In this document: in pieces, positions 29,431 to 39,476 of the stretch
Layout of the letters: each line of letters opens with the position of its first letter
Position numbering within the stretch: position 1 is the first letter of the stretch
Assembly (NCBI GenBank): GCA_963713275.1
Contig: CAVQLG010000002.1
Span: forward strand, 16,392 to 80,391
Direction: 5' to 3'
DNA from: CAIWHR01 sp963713275
GTDB lineage: Bacteria; Pseudomonadota; Gammaproteobacteria; Burkholderiales; Casimicrobiaceae
DNA length: 64,000 nucleotides
Program-made: the position numbers and the translations under genes
Notes under the pieces: model-generated
What the model was told of the DNA's origin: nothing
Seen by the model: only the letters and a program-made list of their open reading frames with translations
The model's database searches: none

Positions 29431-30402
29431 ATGGGTAATGCAGCAGAAGTCACGAACATGGCGCTGTTCTGCGATTTCGAGAACATCGCGCTGGGTGTGC
29501 GCGACGCCAAATACGAGAAGTTCGACATCGGCAAGGTGCTCGAGCGCCTGCTGCTCAAAGGCAGCATCGTCGTCAAGAAGGCGTACTGCGACTGGGACCG
29601 CTACAAGGCGTTCAAGGCGCCCATGCACGAGGCGTCGTTCGAGTTGATCGAGATCCCGCACGTTCGCCAGTCGGGCAAGAACTCGGCAGACATCCGCATG
29701 GTCGTCGATGCCCTCGACCTGTGCTACACCAAGGCCCACGTCGAGACCTTCGTCATCATCAGCGGCGACTCGGATTTCTCGCCGCTCGTCTCCAAGCTGC
29801 GTGAGAACAACAAGATCGTGATCGGGGTCGGCGTCAAGAACTCGACGTCGGACCTTCTGATCGCGAACTGCGACGAGTTCATCTTCTACGACGACCTCGT
29901 GCGCGAGCGGAAAAAGCCGGCGGGGCGCCGCGCCGCGGCCAAGACGCCTGGCGTGGCCCGCGGCAAAGCCGGCGGCAAGGCCGCCGCGGCACCTTCTGCG
30001 CCGCGCGCATCGCCGCCGGCGGACGCCGCAGAAGCGGCGGCCGAGGCCCATTCCGAGGCCCATCCCGAGGTGCCTCTCGAGACGGCCGGCGAGAAAGGCG
30101 TCGAGACACCTTCCGTAGAGGGCTCGGAGCGCGATCCCGAGCAGCGCAAGCAGCAGGCCGTCGACATGATCGTCAGCACGGTCGAGGCGTTAGCCGCCGA
30201 GCGCGGTGGCGACGAGCGGATCTGGGGTTCGATGGTCAAGCAGGCGATGAAACGCGTGCGGCCGGGATTCAACGAGTCGTACTACGGCTTTCGTTCGTTC
30301 AACGCGATGCTGGAGGAAGCGCAACGGCGCGGCAGCCTCGCGCTCGAGCGCGACGAGAAATCCGGCGGGTACATCGTCCACCAAATGGGGTCAGAGCCGT
30401 AA
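29431..30402 (+). CDS. NYN-domain protein with C-terminal OST-HTH/LOTUS domain
   Basis: 323 residues. N-terminal NYN (PIN-like) nuclease fold: MALFCDFENIALG with the metal-binding Asp, NSADIRMVVDALD and FVIISGDSDFSPLV; the acidic residues D, D and D of the PIN site are intact, so RNase activity is plausible. A linker of about 90 residues rich in Ala, Pro, Glu and Lys (about 155-245) leads to a LOTUS/OST-HTH module (about 245-315; WGSMVKQAMKRVRPGFNESY, YGFRSFNAMLEEA), thought to bind RNA. The last codons and the stop lie in a REP-like repeat, giving the tail MGSEP. Start ATG 29431 is followed by a second ATG at 29458. Confidence 0.88.
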   Translation: MGNAAEVTNMALFCDFENIALGVRDAKYEKFDIGKVLERLLLKGSIVVKKAYCDWDRYKAFKAPMHEASFELIEIPHVRQSGKNSADIRMVVDALDLCYTKAHVETFVIISGDSDFSPLVSKLRENNKIVIGVGVKNSTSDLLIANCDEFIFYDDLVRERKKPAGRRAAAKTPGVARGKAGGKAAAAPSAPRASPPADAAEAAAEAHSEAHPEVPLETAGEKGVETPSVEGSERDPEQRKQQAVDMIVSTVEALAAERGGDERIWGSMVKQAMKRVRPGFNESYYGFRSFNAMLEEAQRRGSLALERDEKSGGYIVHQMGSEP

Positions 30403-30503
30403 TATGCGGCGGATGGGGTCGGCGGATGGGGTCCGAGCCGTAATATGTGGTGCCGCCACATCGCGACTGTGGCCTGATCGGCAGATTACGGCGCTGACCC
30501 GAT
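30385..30503. repeat. REP/BIME-like repeat cluster
   Basis: Two direct copies of a 22-mer, ATGGGGTC(A/C)GAGCCGTA followed by ATATG, at 30385-30406 and 30426-30447 (period 41), and one inverted, slightly diverged copy at 30482-30503 (reads ATCGGGTCAGCGCCGTA on the minus strand). GATGGGGTCGGCGGATGGGG near 30411-30430 also pairs with CCGACCCCATCCGCC near 30509-30523. The GGGGTCAGAGC core resembles REP sequences linked to RAYT (IS200-like) transposases; no RAYT gene is in the window. Confidence 0.75.
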
Positions 30504-30641
30504 CCGCCGCCGACCCCATCCGCCCATCGTCCCATTGAACCGGCGGTTCGCGCCCCCATTAAGATCTCGAAGGCCGCGCTGCGGCCCGAAGGCGAGGTAA
30601 CGCGGGTCGAACACGTTCCCTCCCCGCGGGAGGAGGTTGTC

Positions 30642-31472
30642 ATGGAAGCATTGCGACCGGCTGCAGTCGCGGGAACGTTCTACCCGGCTCGAGCGGGCTC
30701 GCTCGCCGCCGACGTGCAGGGGTATCTCGACGCGGTACCGATCGGCAGGGCAGCGCCGCCGAAGGCGATCGTCGTGCCGCACGCGGGGTACGTCTATTCG
30801 GGCCCGGTCGCGGCGAGCGCTTACGCGCGCCTCGCCGACGTTCGTTCCGTGATCCGGCGGGTGCTGCTGCTGGGGCCGGCGCATCGGGTCGCGGTTCGCG
30901 GACTCGCCGCGCCCGCCGCCCGCGGTTTTGTGACGCCCTTGGGCACGGTGACCGTCGATGCCGACGCCGTGGCGAGCGCCTTGACGCTGCCCCAGGTCTG
31001 CGTCAGCGCGCCCGCGCACGCGTTGGAGCACTCGCTCGAGGTGCAGCTGCCCTTCCTGCAAACGCTGCTGGGCGAGTTCCGCGTGGCACCCTTCGTGGTC
31101 GGGTCGGCGACGCCCGATGACGTGGCCGGGCTGCTGGACCTGCTGTGGGGCGGGCCGGAGACGCTGATCGTCGTCAGCACCGACCTGTCGCATTACCATC
31201 GTTACGAGGAAGCCGGTGCCATCGATCGCGAAACCGCGCGGCGAGTGCTGGCGCTGACGCCTGATCTCGAGCACGACGAGGCCTGCGGCGCGACGCCGCT
31301 CAACGGGTTGCTGGTGTGCGCCCGGCGGCGCGGGCTGCGGCCGGAGCTCCTTGATCTGCGCAACTCGGGGGACACGGCCGGAGACCGCTCGCGAGTGGTG
31401 GGTTACGCGGCGTTCTCGTTCTGCGCGCAGCTCCCGTCGGCCGCCGCGGCACGGGCGCAGGGTGCGCCATGA
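30642..31472 (+). CDS. amrB: AmmeMemoRadiSam system protein B (MEMO family)
   Basis: 276 residues, homologous to MEMO1 and structurally to class III extradiol dioxygenases. Conserved blocks: RPAAVAGTFYPA, VVPHAGYVYSGPVAASAY (with the conserved His), LLGPAHRV, EHSLEVQLPFLQ, VSTDLSHYHRYEEA and HDEACG (metal-site-like residues). Strong GGGAGGAGG box before ATG 30642. First gene of a tightly packed amrB-amrA-amrS operon (stop/start overlaps ATGA and GTGA). Biochemical role in bacteria is not established. Confidence 0.92.
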   Translation: MEALRPAAVAGTFYPARAGSLAADVQGYLDAVPIGRAAPPKAIVVPHAGYVYSGPVAASAYARLADVRSVIRRVLLLGPAHRVAVRGLAAPAARGFVTPLGTVTVDADAVASALTLPQVCVSAPAHALEHSLEVQLPFLQTLLGEFRVAPFVVGSATPDDVAGLLDLLWGGPETLIVVSTDLSHYHRYEEAGAIDRETARRVLALTPDLEHDEACGATPLNGLLVCARRRGLRPELLDLRNSGDTAGDRSRVVGYAAFSFCAQLPSAAAARAQGAP

Positions 31473-32107
31473 ACCAGGCGACGAACCACCTGGGTTCGGA
31501 CTGCCCCGAGGCGGGTTTCGTCGACGGCCCCGTGCGCGACCGAGAGCTTGGGCGGGTGCTGCTGCGCATCGCCCGGGGTGCGATCGGGGAGCGCCTCGGC
31601 GCGCCGGCCATGCCGTTGCCCACGCACGACGCACTGGCCGTGCCGGGCGCGACGTTCGTCACGCTGCGGCGGGACGGGGCGTTGCGCGGCTGCATTGGCT
31701 CGCTCGAACCGCGGCGGCGGCTCGGTATCGACGTGCACGAGAATGCGGTCGGAGCCGCGTTCCGCGATCCGCGCTTTTCGCCGCTGCGACGACCGGAGTT
31801 CGAGGCCGTCGTGGTCGAGGTCTCGCTCCTCGCGCGCAGCGAGCCGCTGCGCTTTTCCGGCGAGGCGGAGCTGCTCGCGCAGCTCGTTCCCGGCCGCGAC
31901 GGCCTCGTGCTCGAGGTCGGGGAACGCCGGGCGACGTTCCTGCCGCAGGTCTGGGAGGCGCTCCCCGTGCCGCGGGACTTCATCGCCGCTCTCAAACAGA
32001 AGGCCGGGTTGCCGCAGGAATTCTGGAGTCCGGCGCTGCGGGCGCGGCGCTACCGGGTCGCCAAGTGGAGCGAGACCGATTTCGCGACGGGCGAGGCGCG
32101 GCGGTGA
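31469..32107 (+). CDS. amrA: AmmeMemoRadiSam system protein A (AMMECR1 domain)
   Basis: 212 residues. AMMECR1 fold: ATFVTLRRDGALRGCIGSLE (the LRGCIG hexapeptide is the absolutely conserved signature), AAFRDPRFSPL, EVSLLARSEPL, LVPGRDGLVLE and ATFLPQVWE. Begins at ATG 31469 overlapping the amrB stop, ends overlapping amrS. Function unknown; AMMECR1 is conserved from archaea to humans. Confidence 0.93.
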   Translation: MNQATNHLGSDCPEAGFVDGPVRDRELGRVLLRIARGAIGERLGAPAMPLPTHDALAVPGATFVTLRRDGALRGCIGSLEPRRRLGIDVHENAVGAAFRDPRFSPLRRPEFEAVVVEVSLLARSEPLRFSGEAELLAQLVPGRDGLVLEVGERRATFLPQVWEALPVPRDFIAALKQKAGLPQEFWSPALRARRYRVAKWSETDFATGEARR

Positions 32108-33177
32108 GCGGTTTTCCGGGACGGTGGTGGCACGCGCTGGACGACGGACGAATCCAGTGCGACCTCTGCCCGCGCGACTGCCGGCTGCACGACGGGCAGC
32201 GCGGCGCGTGTTTCGTCCGCCAGCGCGAAGGTGCGGGCATCGTACTGACCACCTACGGGCGATCGTCCGGGTTCTGCATCGATCCGATCGAGAAGAAGCC
32301 GCTGCACCACTTCTACCCGGGTTCGGCGGTGTTGTCCTTCGGCACCGCCGGCTGCAACCTCGCGTGCAAGTTCTGCCAGAACTGGGACATCTCCAAGTCG
32401 CGGGAGATGGACACGCTGATGGACGCGGCGTCGCCCGCGGCGATCGCGGCCGCCGCCGCCGAGCATGGGTGTCGCAGCGTCGCGTTCACGTACAACGACC
32501 CGGTGATCTTCGCCGAGTACGCGCTCGATACCGCCGACGCCTGCCACGCTCGGGGCGTGGCCACGGTCGCCGTGACCGCCGGCTACATCGGTGCCGAAGC
32601 CCGGCAGGAGTTCTTCGCGAAGATGGACGCGGCGAATGTCGACTTGAAGGCATTCACCGACGACTTCTACGTCAAGCTCTGCGGCGCGCGTCTCGCGCCG
32701 GTGCTCGACACGCTGGTCGCGATCCGGCACGGGAGCGATTGCTGGCTGGAGATCACGACGCTGCTGATTCCCGGAAAGAACGACTCCGACGCCGAGCTCA
32801 CGGCGATGTGCCGGTGGATCGCCCGCGAACTGGGTGCCGACGTCCCGCTGCACTTCACGGCATTCCACCCCGACTACAAGGTGACCGACATCGGGCCGAC
32901 GCCACCCGCGACGCTGTCACGCGCCCGCCGGATCGGCCTCGCCGAGGGTTTGCGCTACGTCTACACCGGCAACGTCCACGACCGCGAAGGGGGCACCACG
33001 CGCTGCCCTTCCTGCCGCGCATCGCTCATCGAGCGCGACTGGTACGAGATCCACCGCTACGACGTCTTGCCCGACGGGACCTGTTCGCGCTGCGGGACCG
33101 CGCTCGCCGGGCGGTTCGGGGTCTTCGACGGGCAACAGGGTCGACGCCGGATACCGGTGCGGTTGGCGCCCTTCTGA
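32104..33177 (+). CDS. amrS: AmmeMemoRadiSam system radical SAM enzyme
   Basis: 357 residues from GTG 32104. Radical SAM CxxxCxxC motif is C84-NLA-C88-KF-C91. Upstream is a second cysteine group C19, C22, C26 and C36 (CDLCPRDC, GQRGAC), and the C-terminus carries two CxxC knuckles (CPSC, CSRC) like a zinc ribbon. Related to pyruvate-formate-lyase-activating enzymes but a separate subfamily. Other blocks: EYALDTADACHARG, NVDLKAFTDDFY, TLLIPGKND. Probably modifies a protein or small molecule together with AmrA and AmrB; the target is unknown. Confidence 0.93.
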   Translation: MSGFPGRWWHALDDGRIQCDLCPRDCRLHDGQRGACFVRQREGAGIVLTTYGRSSGFCIDPIEKKPLHHFYPGSAVLSFGTAGCNLACKFCQNWDISKSREMDTLMDAASPAAIAAAAAEHGCRSVAFTYNDPVIFAEYALDTADACHARGVATVAVTAGYIGAEARQEFFAKMDAANVDLKAFTDDFYVKLCGARLAPVLDTLVAIRHGSDCWLEITTLLIPGKNDSDAELTAMCRWIARELGADVPLHFTAFHPDYKVTDIGPTPPATLSRARRIGLAEGLRYVYTGNVHDREGGTTRCPSCRASLIERDWYEIHRYDVLPDGTCSRCGTALAGRFGVFDGQQGRRRIPVRLAPF

Positions 33178-33262
33178 CAGGCTCCTGACCGCTCTCTGCT
33201 CGCTTCGCGGCGCCTCGCGCCGGAAGGCAAGGCAGAAGGAGGCCCCGCCGGCGAAGGCTCGA

Positions 33263-33766
33263 TCAGTCCGACTCGTCGTCCGGGTGTGCAAGCGCTTCGA
33301 TCAGCGCGGCGAGCTTGGCCGCGAGTGTCGGCAGCGCAACGGCGACCGCCGGCGAAAGCGTCTCGCCTGGCTCGCAGTCGGTAACGCCGATGCCCAGGAA
33401 CCAGCCGTCAATCGGCTCGCCGCGCAACTCGGCTGCGGATGCCAGCGTCTGCTCCAGCGGCGGCTCCTGCGCGGAACGACGCTTGCCCCACCTTGCCCGG
33501 CCGGCGGGACGCCGCCCGCGCCGGCTCATCCCCTGCAGCGACTTGGTGACGATCTCGCCGGCCGGGATTCCGGGCACTGCGTCGACGATCACGCAGGGCG
33601 TGTCGGCCGGAAGATCGCGCAGCATCTTGGCATCGAGCTCGCGCGCGGGAACCACCCGGGCGTGCCTGCGCACGTCGGGGGCGACCAGGCGGATCGCACG
33701 CAGCGCCGCGCCATCGTCGCCGCGGCTGGCTTCGCCACAGAGGAAGACCGGGACGCGCGGATTCAC
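33263..33766 (-). CDS. Hydrogenase-maturation-type protease
   Basis: 167 residues from GTG 33766 with GAGGTGG upstream. VFLCGEASRGDDGAALRAI carries the GN.xRGDDG-like motif with the nickel-sensing acidic residues; VIVDAVPG matches the second conserved acidic stretch; C-terminal half has TLSPAVAVALPTLAAKLAAL. Family members clip the C-terminus of NiFe-hydrogenase large subunits, but no hydrogenase gene is in the window. It is convergent with amrS, with 85 bases between, so operon membership with the amr genes is excluded, though co-occurrence may be meaningful. Confidence 0.75.
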   Translation of the reverse strand: MNPRVPVFLCGEASRGDDGAALRAIRLVAPDVRRHARVVPARELDAKMLRDLPADTPCVIVDAVPGIPAGEIVTKSLQGMSRRGRRPAGRARWGKRRSAQEPPLEQTLASAAELRGEPIDGWFLGIGVTDCEPGETLSPAVAVALPTLAAKLAALIEALAHPDDESD

Positions 33767-34147
33767 GCCGCCACCTCGCCGTAACCGGCCACCCTGGCGC
33801 GAAGCCATGATCGCAACACTCGCGCCGCAGACGGGATCCCGCCCCCGGCGACCGCGGCGACCGCCCCCGCGCGTCTGCGTGCCGGCGCGAACGCTGCGGC
33901 CGCTGCGCGTGCAGGGAGCGCGCGGCGACCGCGGTCGCTGCGCTGCGGCAGCCATCCGCTACCAAGCACAAACTCCGCGTTCCGGGCACGACACCGGACT
34001 CCAGGCATGGGCATTGCTGTGACCGCCGCTTCTTGCCACTGATGGCATTATGGTCACCGCCATGCTGCGCCGCGTCAATGCGAAAAATCAAACAATCGTT
34101 TGATCTTTCGCAAGGGAGGACCAAAAAACAACGCCCCGCCCCTCCCG
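33767..34147. other. Intergenic region between thiC 3' end and the protease gene
   Basis: 381 bases. Holds a 32-base imperfect palindrome at 34080-34111 (separate entry). No supported gene; a minus-strand frame of 83 codons (33763-34014) has no recognisable features. Confidence 0.4.
34080..34111. promoter_or_regulatory. Palindrome resembling a TetR-family (PsrA/FadR-like) operator
   Basis: ATCAAAC-AATC-GTTTGAT is a perfect dyad flanked by GCGAAA / TTTCGC, giving an AT-rich 32-base imperfect palindrome. The core CAAAC-N4-GTTTG fits the published PsrA consensus (G/C)AAAC(N2-4)GTTT(G/C). It lies about 315 bases upstream of the protease gene and downstream of thiC. No T-tract, so not a normal terminator. 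Confidence 0.4.
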
Positions 34148-36043
<1,896 letters not shown>

Positions 36044-36162
36044 GGCTAGGGCTCCTCCGGCAGGGGTTCGTGGCGCGGGACCGCAGCGAGTGCGGCCGCG
36101 GGTACGCGAATCGGCGCGGTCTGGCGAGGGAGGAAGGCAGGCGACCGGGGAGGTCGGCTACG

Positions 36163-36241
36163 CTTCCCTGCGCCGGCATTATCCGCACAGGTACCAAGGG
36201 TTTGCTCTCACCCGCCGCACGCCGCACTACCCGTCCTCGGC
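36163..36241 (-). ncRNA. TPP riboswitch (THI element) of thiC
   Basis: On the minus strand: GACGGGTAGTGCGGC, then GGCGGGTGAGAGCAAACCC, ACCTGTGCGGATAATGCCGG and CGCAGGGAAG. These match the conserved THI-box parts (GGGT..., [C/G]TGAGA, ACCTGATCCGGATAATGCCG, GCGNAGGGAAG) in order. It sits in the thiC leader and should lower thiC expression when thiamine pyrophosphate is bound, probably by hiding the ribosome-binding site. Confidence 0.92.
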
Positions 36242-36344
36242 GCGGGAAGGACCCCCAGCGTCGAACGCGACGTTACGCCAAACGACGCTGCACGGCAAGC
36301 GCTGCGCCGAGGGCGTGCTACGACCGCGCTGCGCCGACTGCCTC

Positions 36345-36489
36345 AGAGCCTGTGAATTAATCTGCTGCGCGGGCGGTCTGCGTCGTTGCTCACTCGCTCA
36401 CTCCTCGCCTATCGATTTGATATGTCTCGTCGTTCGCTCGCTCGCGCCTAGCATCCCATCCCGCTCGCGACGATTTCTTCACAGGCTCT
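36345..36489. repeat. MITE-like element, dispersed repeat copy C (full length)
   Basis: 145 bases bounded by perfect 12-bp terminal inverted repeats AGAGCCTGTGAA / TTCACAGGCTCT. Inner parts include GTCTGCGTCGTTGCTCACTC, TCGATTTGATATGTCTCGTC and CCCATCCCGCTCGCGACGAT. No coding capacity. On the minus strand it starts 28 bases after the thiD stop, in the same orientation toward the upstream gene as copies A and B. An obvious target-site duplication was not seen. Confidence 0.75.
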
Positions 36490-36517
36490 CCGTCGCCGCG
36501 TCAGGTCACCGCACGAA

Positions 36518-37376
36518 TCATGGGCGCCGCCCGGGCGCCGCGCCGGAGACCGGCCAAAGTGCATGGAAGTGGTGCACCGGGCCGTGCCCCTGGCCGATGG
36601 CGAGCTCATCCGCCGCAACGATCGCGGCGCCGAGGTACGCCTTCGCGCGCCGCGCTGCGGTCGGTACGTCGGACGATTGCGGCAGCAGCGCGGCGAGCGC
36701 GGCGGACAGCGTGCAACCGGTGCCGTGCGTGTTGCGGGTGTCGATCCGCGGCGCCGACAATTCCAGCATCCGATCGCCGTCGAACAGCAGGTCGGTGGCG
36801 TCTCCACCGGGAAGGTGGCCGCCTTTGAGGTAAACCCAGCGCTCTCCGGCGTGCGCCATCCGCTCGCGCAGTCGCTGCGCCGCCAGCCGCATCTCTCTGA
36901 GCGTTTCCGGCGCGCGACCGCTCCAGCAGCACGCCGGCTTCGGGGAGATTCGGGGTCAGCACCGAGGCGATCGGCAGGAGGCCCTCGCGCAGCGCACCGA
37001 CGGCGCGCCGTTCGAGCAGCGCGTCGCCGCTCTTGGCGATCATCACCGGGTCGAGGACAACGTGCGCCGGCTGCCACCGCCGCAGGCATTCGGTGACGAC
37101 GTCGATCACCTGCGCCTGTCCGAGCATGCCGATCTTGACCGCGTCGATGCGCACGTCGGCGAACAGCGTGTCGATCTGCTGTCGCACGAACTCCGCCGGG
37201 ACGGCGTGCACGCCGGTCACGCCGCGCGTGCTCTGCGCAGTCAGTGCGGCGATCACCGCGCAGGCGTAGGCGCCCAGCGCGCTCATCGTCTTGACGTCGG
37301 CGAGCACACCGGCGCCGCCGGACGGATCGACGCCGGCGATGGTCAGTGCGGTCGGGGGGCGGCCCTCGTCAGGCAT
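36518..37376 (-). CDS. thiD: Hydroxymethylpyrimidine/phosphomethylpyrimidine kinase ThiD (one frameshift)
   Basis: Phosphorylates HMP and HMP-P for thiamine synthesis. About 286 residues when joined. N-terminal part: ALTIAGVDPSGGAGVLADVK, KTMSALGAYACAVIAAL, VVLDPVMIAKSGDALL. At about 36915 the frame shifts by one (equivalent to an inserted base), and continues with ETLREMRLAAQRL, VYLKGGHLPGGDATDLLFDG and the catalytic anion-hole motif NTHGTGCTLSAALAALLP. ATG 37376 is chosen from family similarity. It lies upstream of the thiC riboswitch on the same strand, so it is not controlled by it. Confidence 0.9.
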
Positions 37377-37465
37377 GGCAGCAACTCGGTCGGTGTCTCG
37401 GTGTCCCGGACGTATGTTAACCGCGGTTGACCGCGGCGGCGGCCCGTGCCACGCCGCGTCCGGAC

Positions 37466-37471
37466 TACAAT
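37466..37471 (+). promoter_or_regulatory. Probable -10 box of the LOG-family gene
   Basis: TACAAT, 34 bases upstream of ATG 37505, in the divergent gap from thiD. The same hexamer followed by TCGCC occurs before the tRNA gene at 38.3 kb. Confidence 0.45.
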
Positions 37472-37504
37472 TCGCCACTTCGTTGCCGAGTTGATCGATC
37501 GAGC

Positions 37505-38191
37505 ATGAACATCCCCGCCCCGACGCTCTTCCTCGACCGCCTGCACGGCTGCCTGCACGACGGGGCGGGAGGGGTGTTCGACGGCGCGGCACACGCGTGG
37601 CGCGCTGCGCCGGCCGCCGCCGCCCCGTTTCGCGGCGAGCCGATCGACCCGGTTGCCGCGGTACGCTGGCTGCAGCGGGAGAGCGGAACGCCGTCGCGGC
37701 CGACGATCGGCGTCGTTGGCGGGAGGCACGGGACGCATGCGCAGCTCGCCGCGGCGCGTGCCCTGGGCGAAGCCGTGGCGGACATGGGGCTGGTCGTGCT
37801 CTGCGGCGGCCGGCGCGGCGTGATGCTGGCCGTCTGCGAAGGCGTGGCCGCCCGCGGCGGCATCAGCGTCGGCCTGCTGCCGGGCGATTCGATCGCCGAC
37901 GGCAACCCCAGCGTGACCATCCCGCTGCCCACCGGGATCGGGCTCGCCCGCAACGCGTTGATCGCGCGCGCCGCGCAATGCCTGGTTGCCATTGGCGGCA
38001 GTCACGGCACGCTGTCGGAGATGGCGTTCGGCATGCAGTTCGGCAAGCGGGTGTTCGCGCTGGAGGGGGCGCCCTACGTCGAAGGCTGCGAGAGGGTTGC
38101 CGACGTCGGGGCCGCGATCCTCGCCGTCGCACGGGTCGTCCTTGCGCTCGACGGGGACGTGGCGTTGCCTTACGTGACGGACGACGCGTAG
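37505..38191 (+). CDS. LOG/TIGR00725-like nucleotide-binding protein
   Basis: 228 residues. Rossmann-like fold of the lysine-decarboxylase-named (LOG) superfamily: IGVVGGRHGTHAQLAAARAL, LVVLCGGRRGVMLAVCEGV and IGGSHGTLSEMAFGMQFGK. The last is a variant of the PGGxGTxxE motif with the Glu kept. Family members are nucleoside-monophosphate phosphoribohydrolases (cytokinin-activating type) or of unknown function. An extra N-terminal stretch of about 75 residues precedes the core. ATG 37505 follows a TACAAT box at a suitable distance. Confidence 0.75.
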   Translation: MNIPAPTLFLDRLHGCLHDGAGGVFDGAAHAWRAAPAAAAPFRGEPIDPVAAVRWLQRESGTPSRPTIGVVGGRHGTHAQLAAARALGEAVADMGLVVLCGGRRGVMLAVCEGVAARGGISVGLLPGDSIADGNPSVTIPLPTGIGLARNALIARAAQCLVAIGGSHGTLSEMAFGMQFGKRVFALEGAPYVEGCERVADVGAAILAVARVVLALDGDVALPYVTDDA

Positions 38192-38267
38192 CGCGCGGCG
38201 GGCGCAGCGGCGCGCGGGTCTTCCGCGCGCAGGCGCCGAAACGCGTGGTCGAGCGCCGCTTTTTCGC

Positions 38268-38273
38268 TACAAT
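38268..38273 (+). promoter_or_regulatory. -10 box of the tRNA-Gly gene
   Basis: TACAAT 11 bases before the mature 5' end of the tRNA; TGGTCG about 16 bases further upstream is a poor -35. Confidence 0.45.
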
Positions 38274-38283
38274 TCGCCCTGCC

Positions 38284-38357
38284 GCGGGTGTAGCTCAATG
38301 GTAGAGCAGAGGCTTCCCAAGCCTACGACGAGGGTTCGATTCCCTTCACCCGCTCCA
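38284..38357 (+). tRNA. tRNA-Gly, anticodon CCC
   Basis: Acceptor arm GCGGGTG / CACCCGC, D arm GCTC-AATGGTA-GAGC, anticodon loop TTCCCAA (anticodon CCC, glycine GGG), T arm with GGTTCGATTCC, discriminator T and encoded CCA. 74 bases. Close to the Escherichia coli tRNA-Gly(CCC) pattern. Stands alone, with no other tRNA nearby. Confidence 0.95.
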
Positions 38358-38458
38358 GCGGCCGACCGCCCGGCCGCGACCGACTCGTCGGCCCACCGCG
38401 CTGCCCGCAGCCGGCTGCTGCGCGCGGGCGAGCCGTTGCTTCGCCGTCGCTGCGCCGT

Positions 38459-38890
38459 TCAGAAGCGGAACCGCCGCAGGATCGTCAGCGACGACAGCCC
38501 CCCCACCAGTTTGCGATTCTGATCCACAACCGGCAGGCGGAGGTATCCCTCGGCGAGCAGCGTGAGCGCCTGCGACAGCGGCGCCTCCGGGTCGACCACC
38601 GGATGATGACAGTCGGCGAAGTCGTCGACCCGGCGATGCAGGTGCGGGATCAGGCGGTTGTCGACGTCCTCGGCGCGCTCGCGCTCGGCGTCGTCAGGCA
38701 ACTGCGGCTGCGCCGGTAACAGCAACTTGGTCAGCGTGAACGAGGTGATCGTCCCGACGAACTCGCCCTTGTCGTTGACGACGATCAAGTCCTGCATGTG
38801 TTTGCTGACCATCGTGGCGACCGCTTCGGACAACGGCGCGGTGTTGAGCACGGTTGTCGGCACGGTGGCCATGTAATGTTTGCATTTCAT
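38459..38890 (-). CDS. Two-CBS-domain protein
   Basis: 143 residues consisting of a CBS pair (about 5-60 and 88-142): VSKHMQDLIVVNDKGEFVGT and LLAEGYLRLPVVDQNRKLVG are the two characteristic strands. Such stand-alone CBS proteins bind adenine nucleotides and regulate partner enzymes or transporters. There is no fused effector domain, and no partner is evident. Divergent from the pyrophosphatase gene. Confidence 0.87.
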   Translation of the reverse strand: MKCKHYMATVPTTVLNTAPLSEAVATMVSKHMQDLIVVNDKGEFVGTITSFTLTKLLLPAQPQLPDDAERERAEDVDNRLIPHLHRRVDDFADCHHPVVDPEAPLSQALTLLAEGYLRLPVVDQNRKLVGGLSSLTILRRFRF

Positions 38891-39476
38891 TCTCTGGCTC
38901 GCTCCTGGATGCTTGCACCCTCGATGGCCCCCGCTCGCGCCAGCAGCGACAGAATCGGGCGGGTTCGATACCGCAGGCGCGCGCCGAGTGCCCAGCCATC
39001 CACGCGCCGGGACGATCGCTTCGGGCTTCGGTGAAGCTCGCGTCGCCGACGAGCGCTATTATGACCCAGAACGCGCCGACCCTTGTCCGGGTTCGCGTGC
39101 GGGCCCGGCCCGAGAACGCGGTTCGTCGCACCTGCCGCGCGGCCGACGATGGATGCCGATTTGCAACAACGGCGACCTGACGCGGCCGTCGGGTGGGGAC
39201 TCTCGATGTCGGCGGCGGTAGAATACGCCCACCCGCCCGTTGAGAAACGATACCTCCACCTTGTTCCGGCCATGCCCGCCTTCGCTCCTCGCGATGTCGC
39301 CGCGGCGAGGATGCCCTCGCGGATCTTCCGGGCGAGATAACCCGGGGACGCCAAGCGCCCAGGCGTGCCGCCTGCGGCGCGCCCGGAACGCCTCCGATGC
39401 CCAGGCGCCGCACTGAACATCGCCGGCGCTTCCTTCCGTGCCGCGGAAGGCGCCCCTACATTTCTGGAGAACGTGT
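38891..39476. other. Divergent intergenic region before hppA
   Basis: 586 bases, no supported gene. A TAGAAT -10-like box at 39219-39224 would give hppA a leader of about 245 bases, which is long; parts of it are GC-rich and could fold, but no known RNA motif was recognised. Confidence 0.4.
39219..39224 (+). promoter_or_regulatory. Possible -10 box for hppA
   Basis: TAGAAT in GGCGGTAGAATACGCCC, the common betaproteobacterial form. It leaves a leader of about 245 bases to the ATG at 39477. Confidence 0.4.

Noticed and set aside
33763..34014. Small minus-strand gene upstream of the protease
   Set aside because: 83 codons, Arg/Ala-rich, no motif and no good ribosome-binding site; it overlaps the protease start.
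34080..34111. Palindrome as intrinsic terminator of thiC
   Set aside because: AT-rich stem without a T-run after it in the thiC direction.
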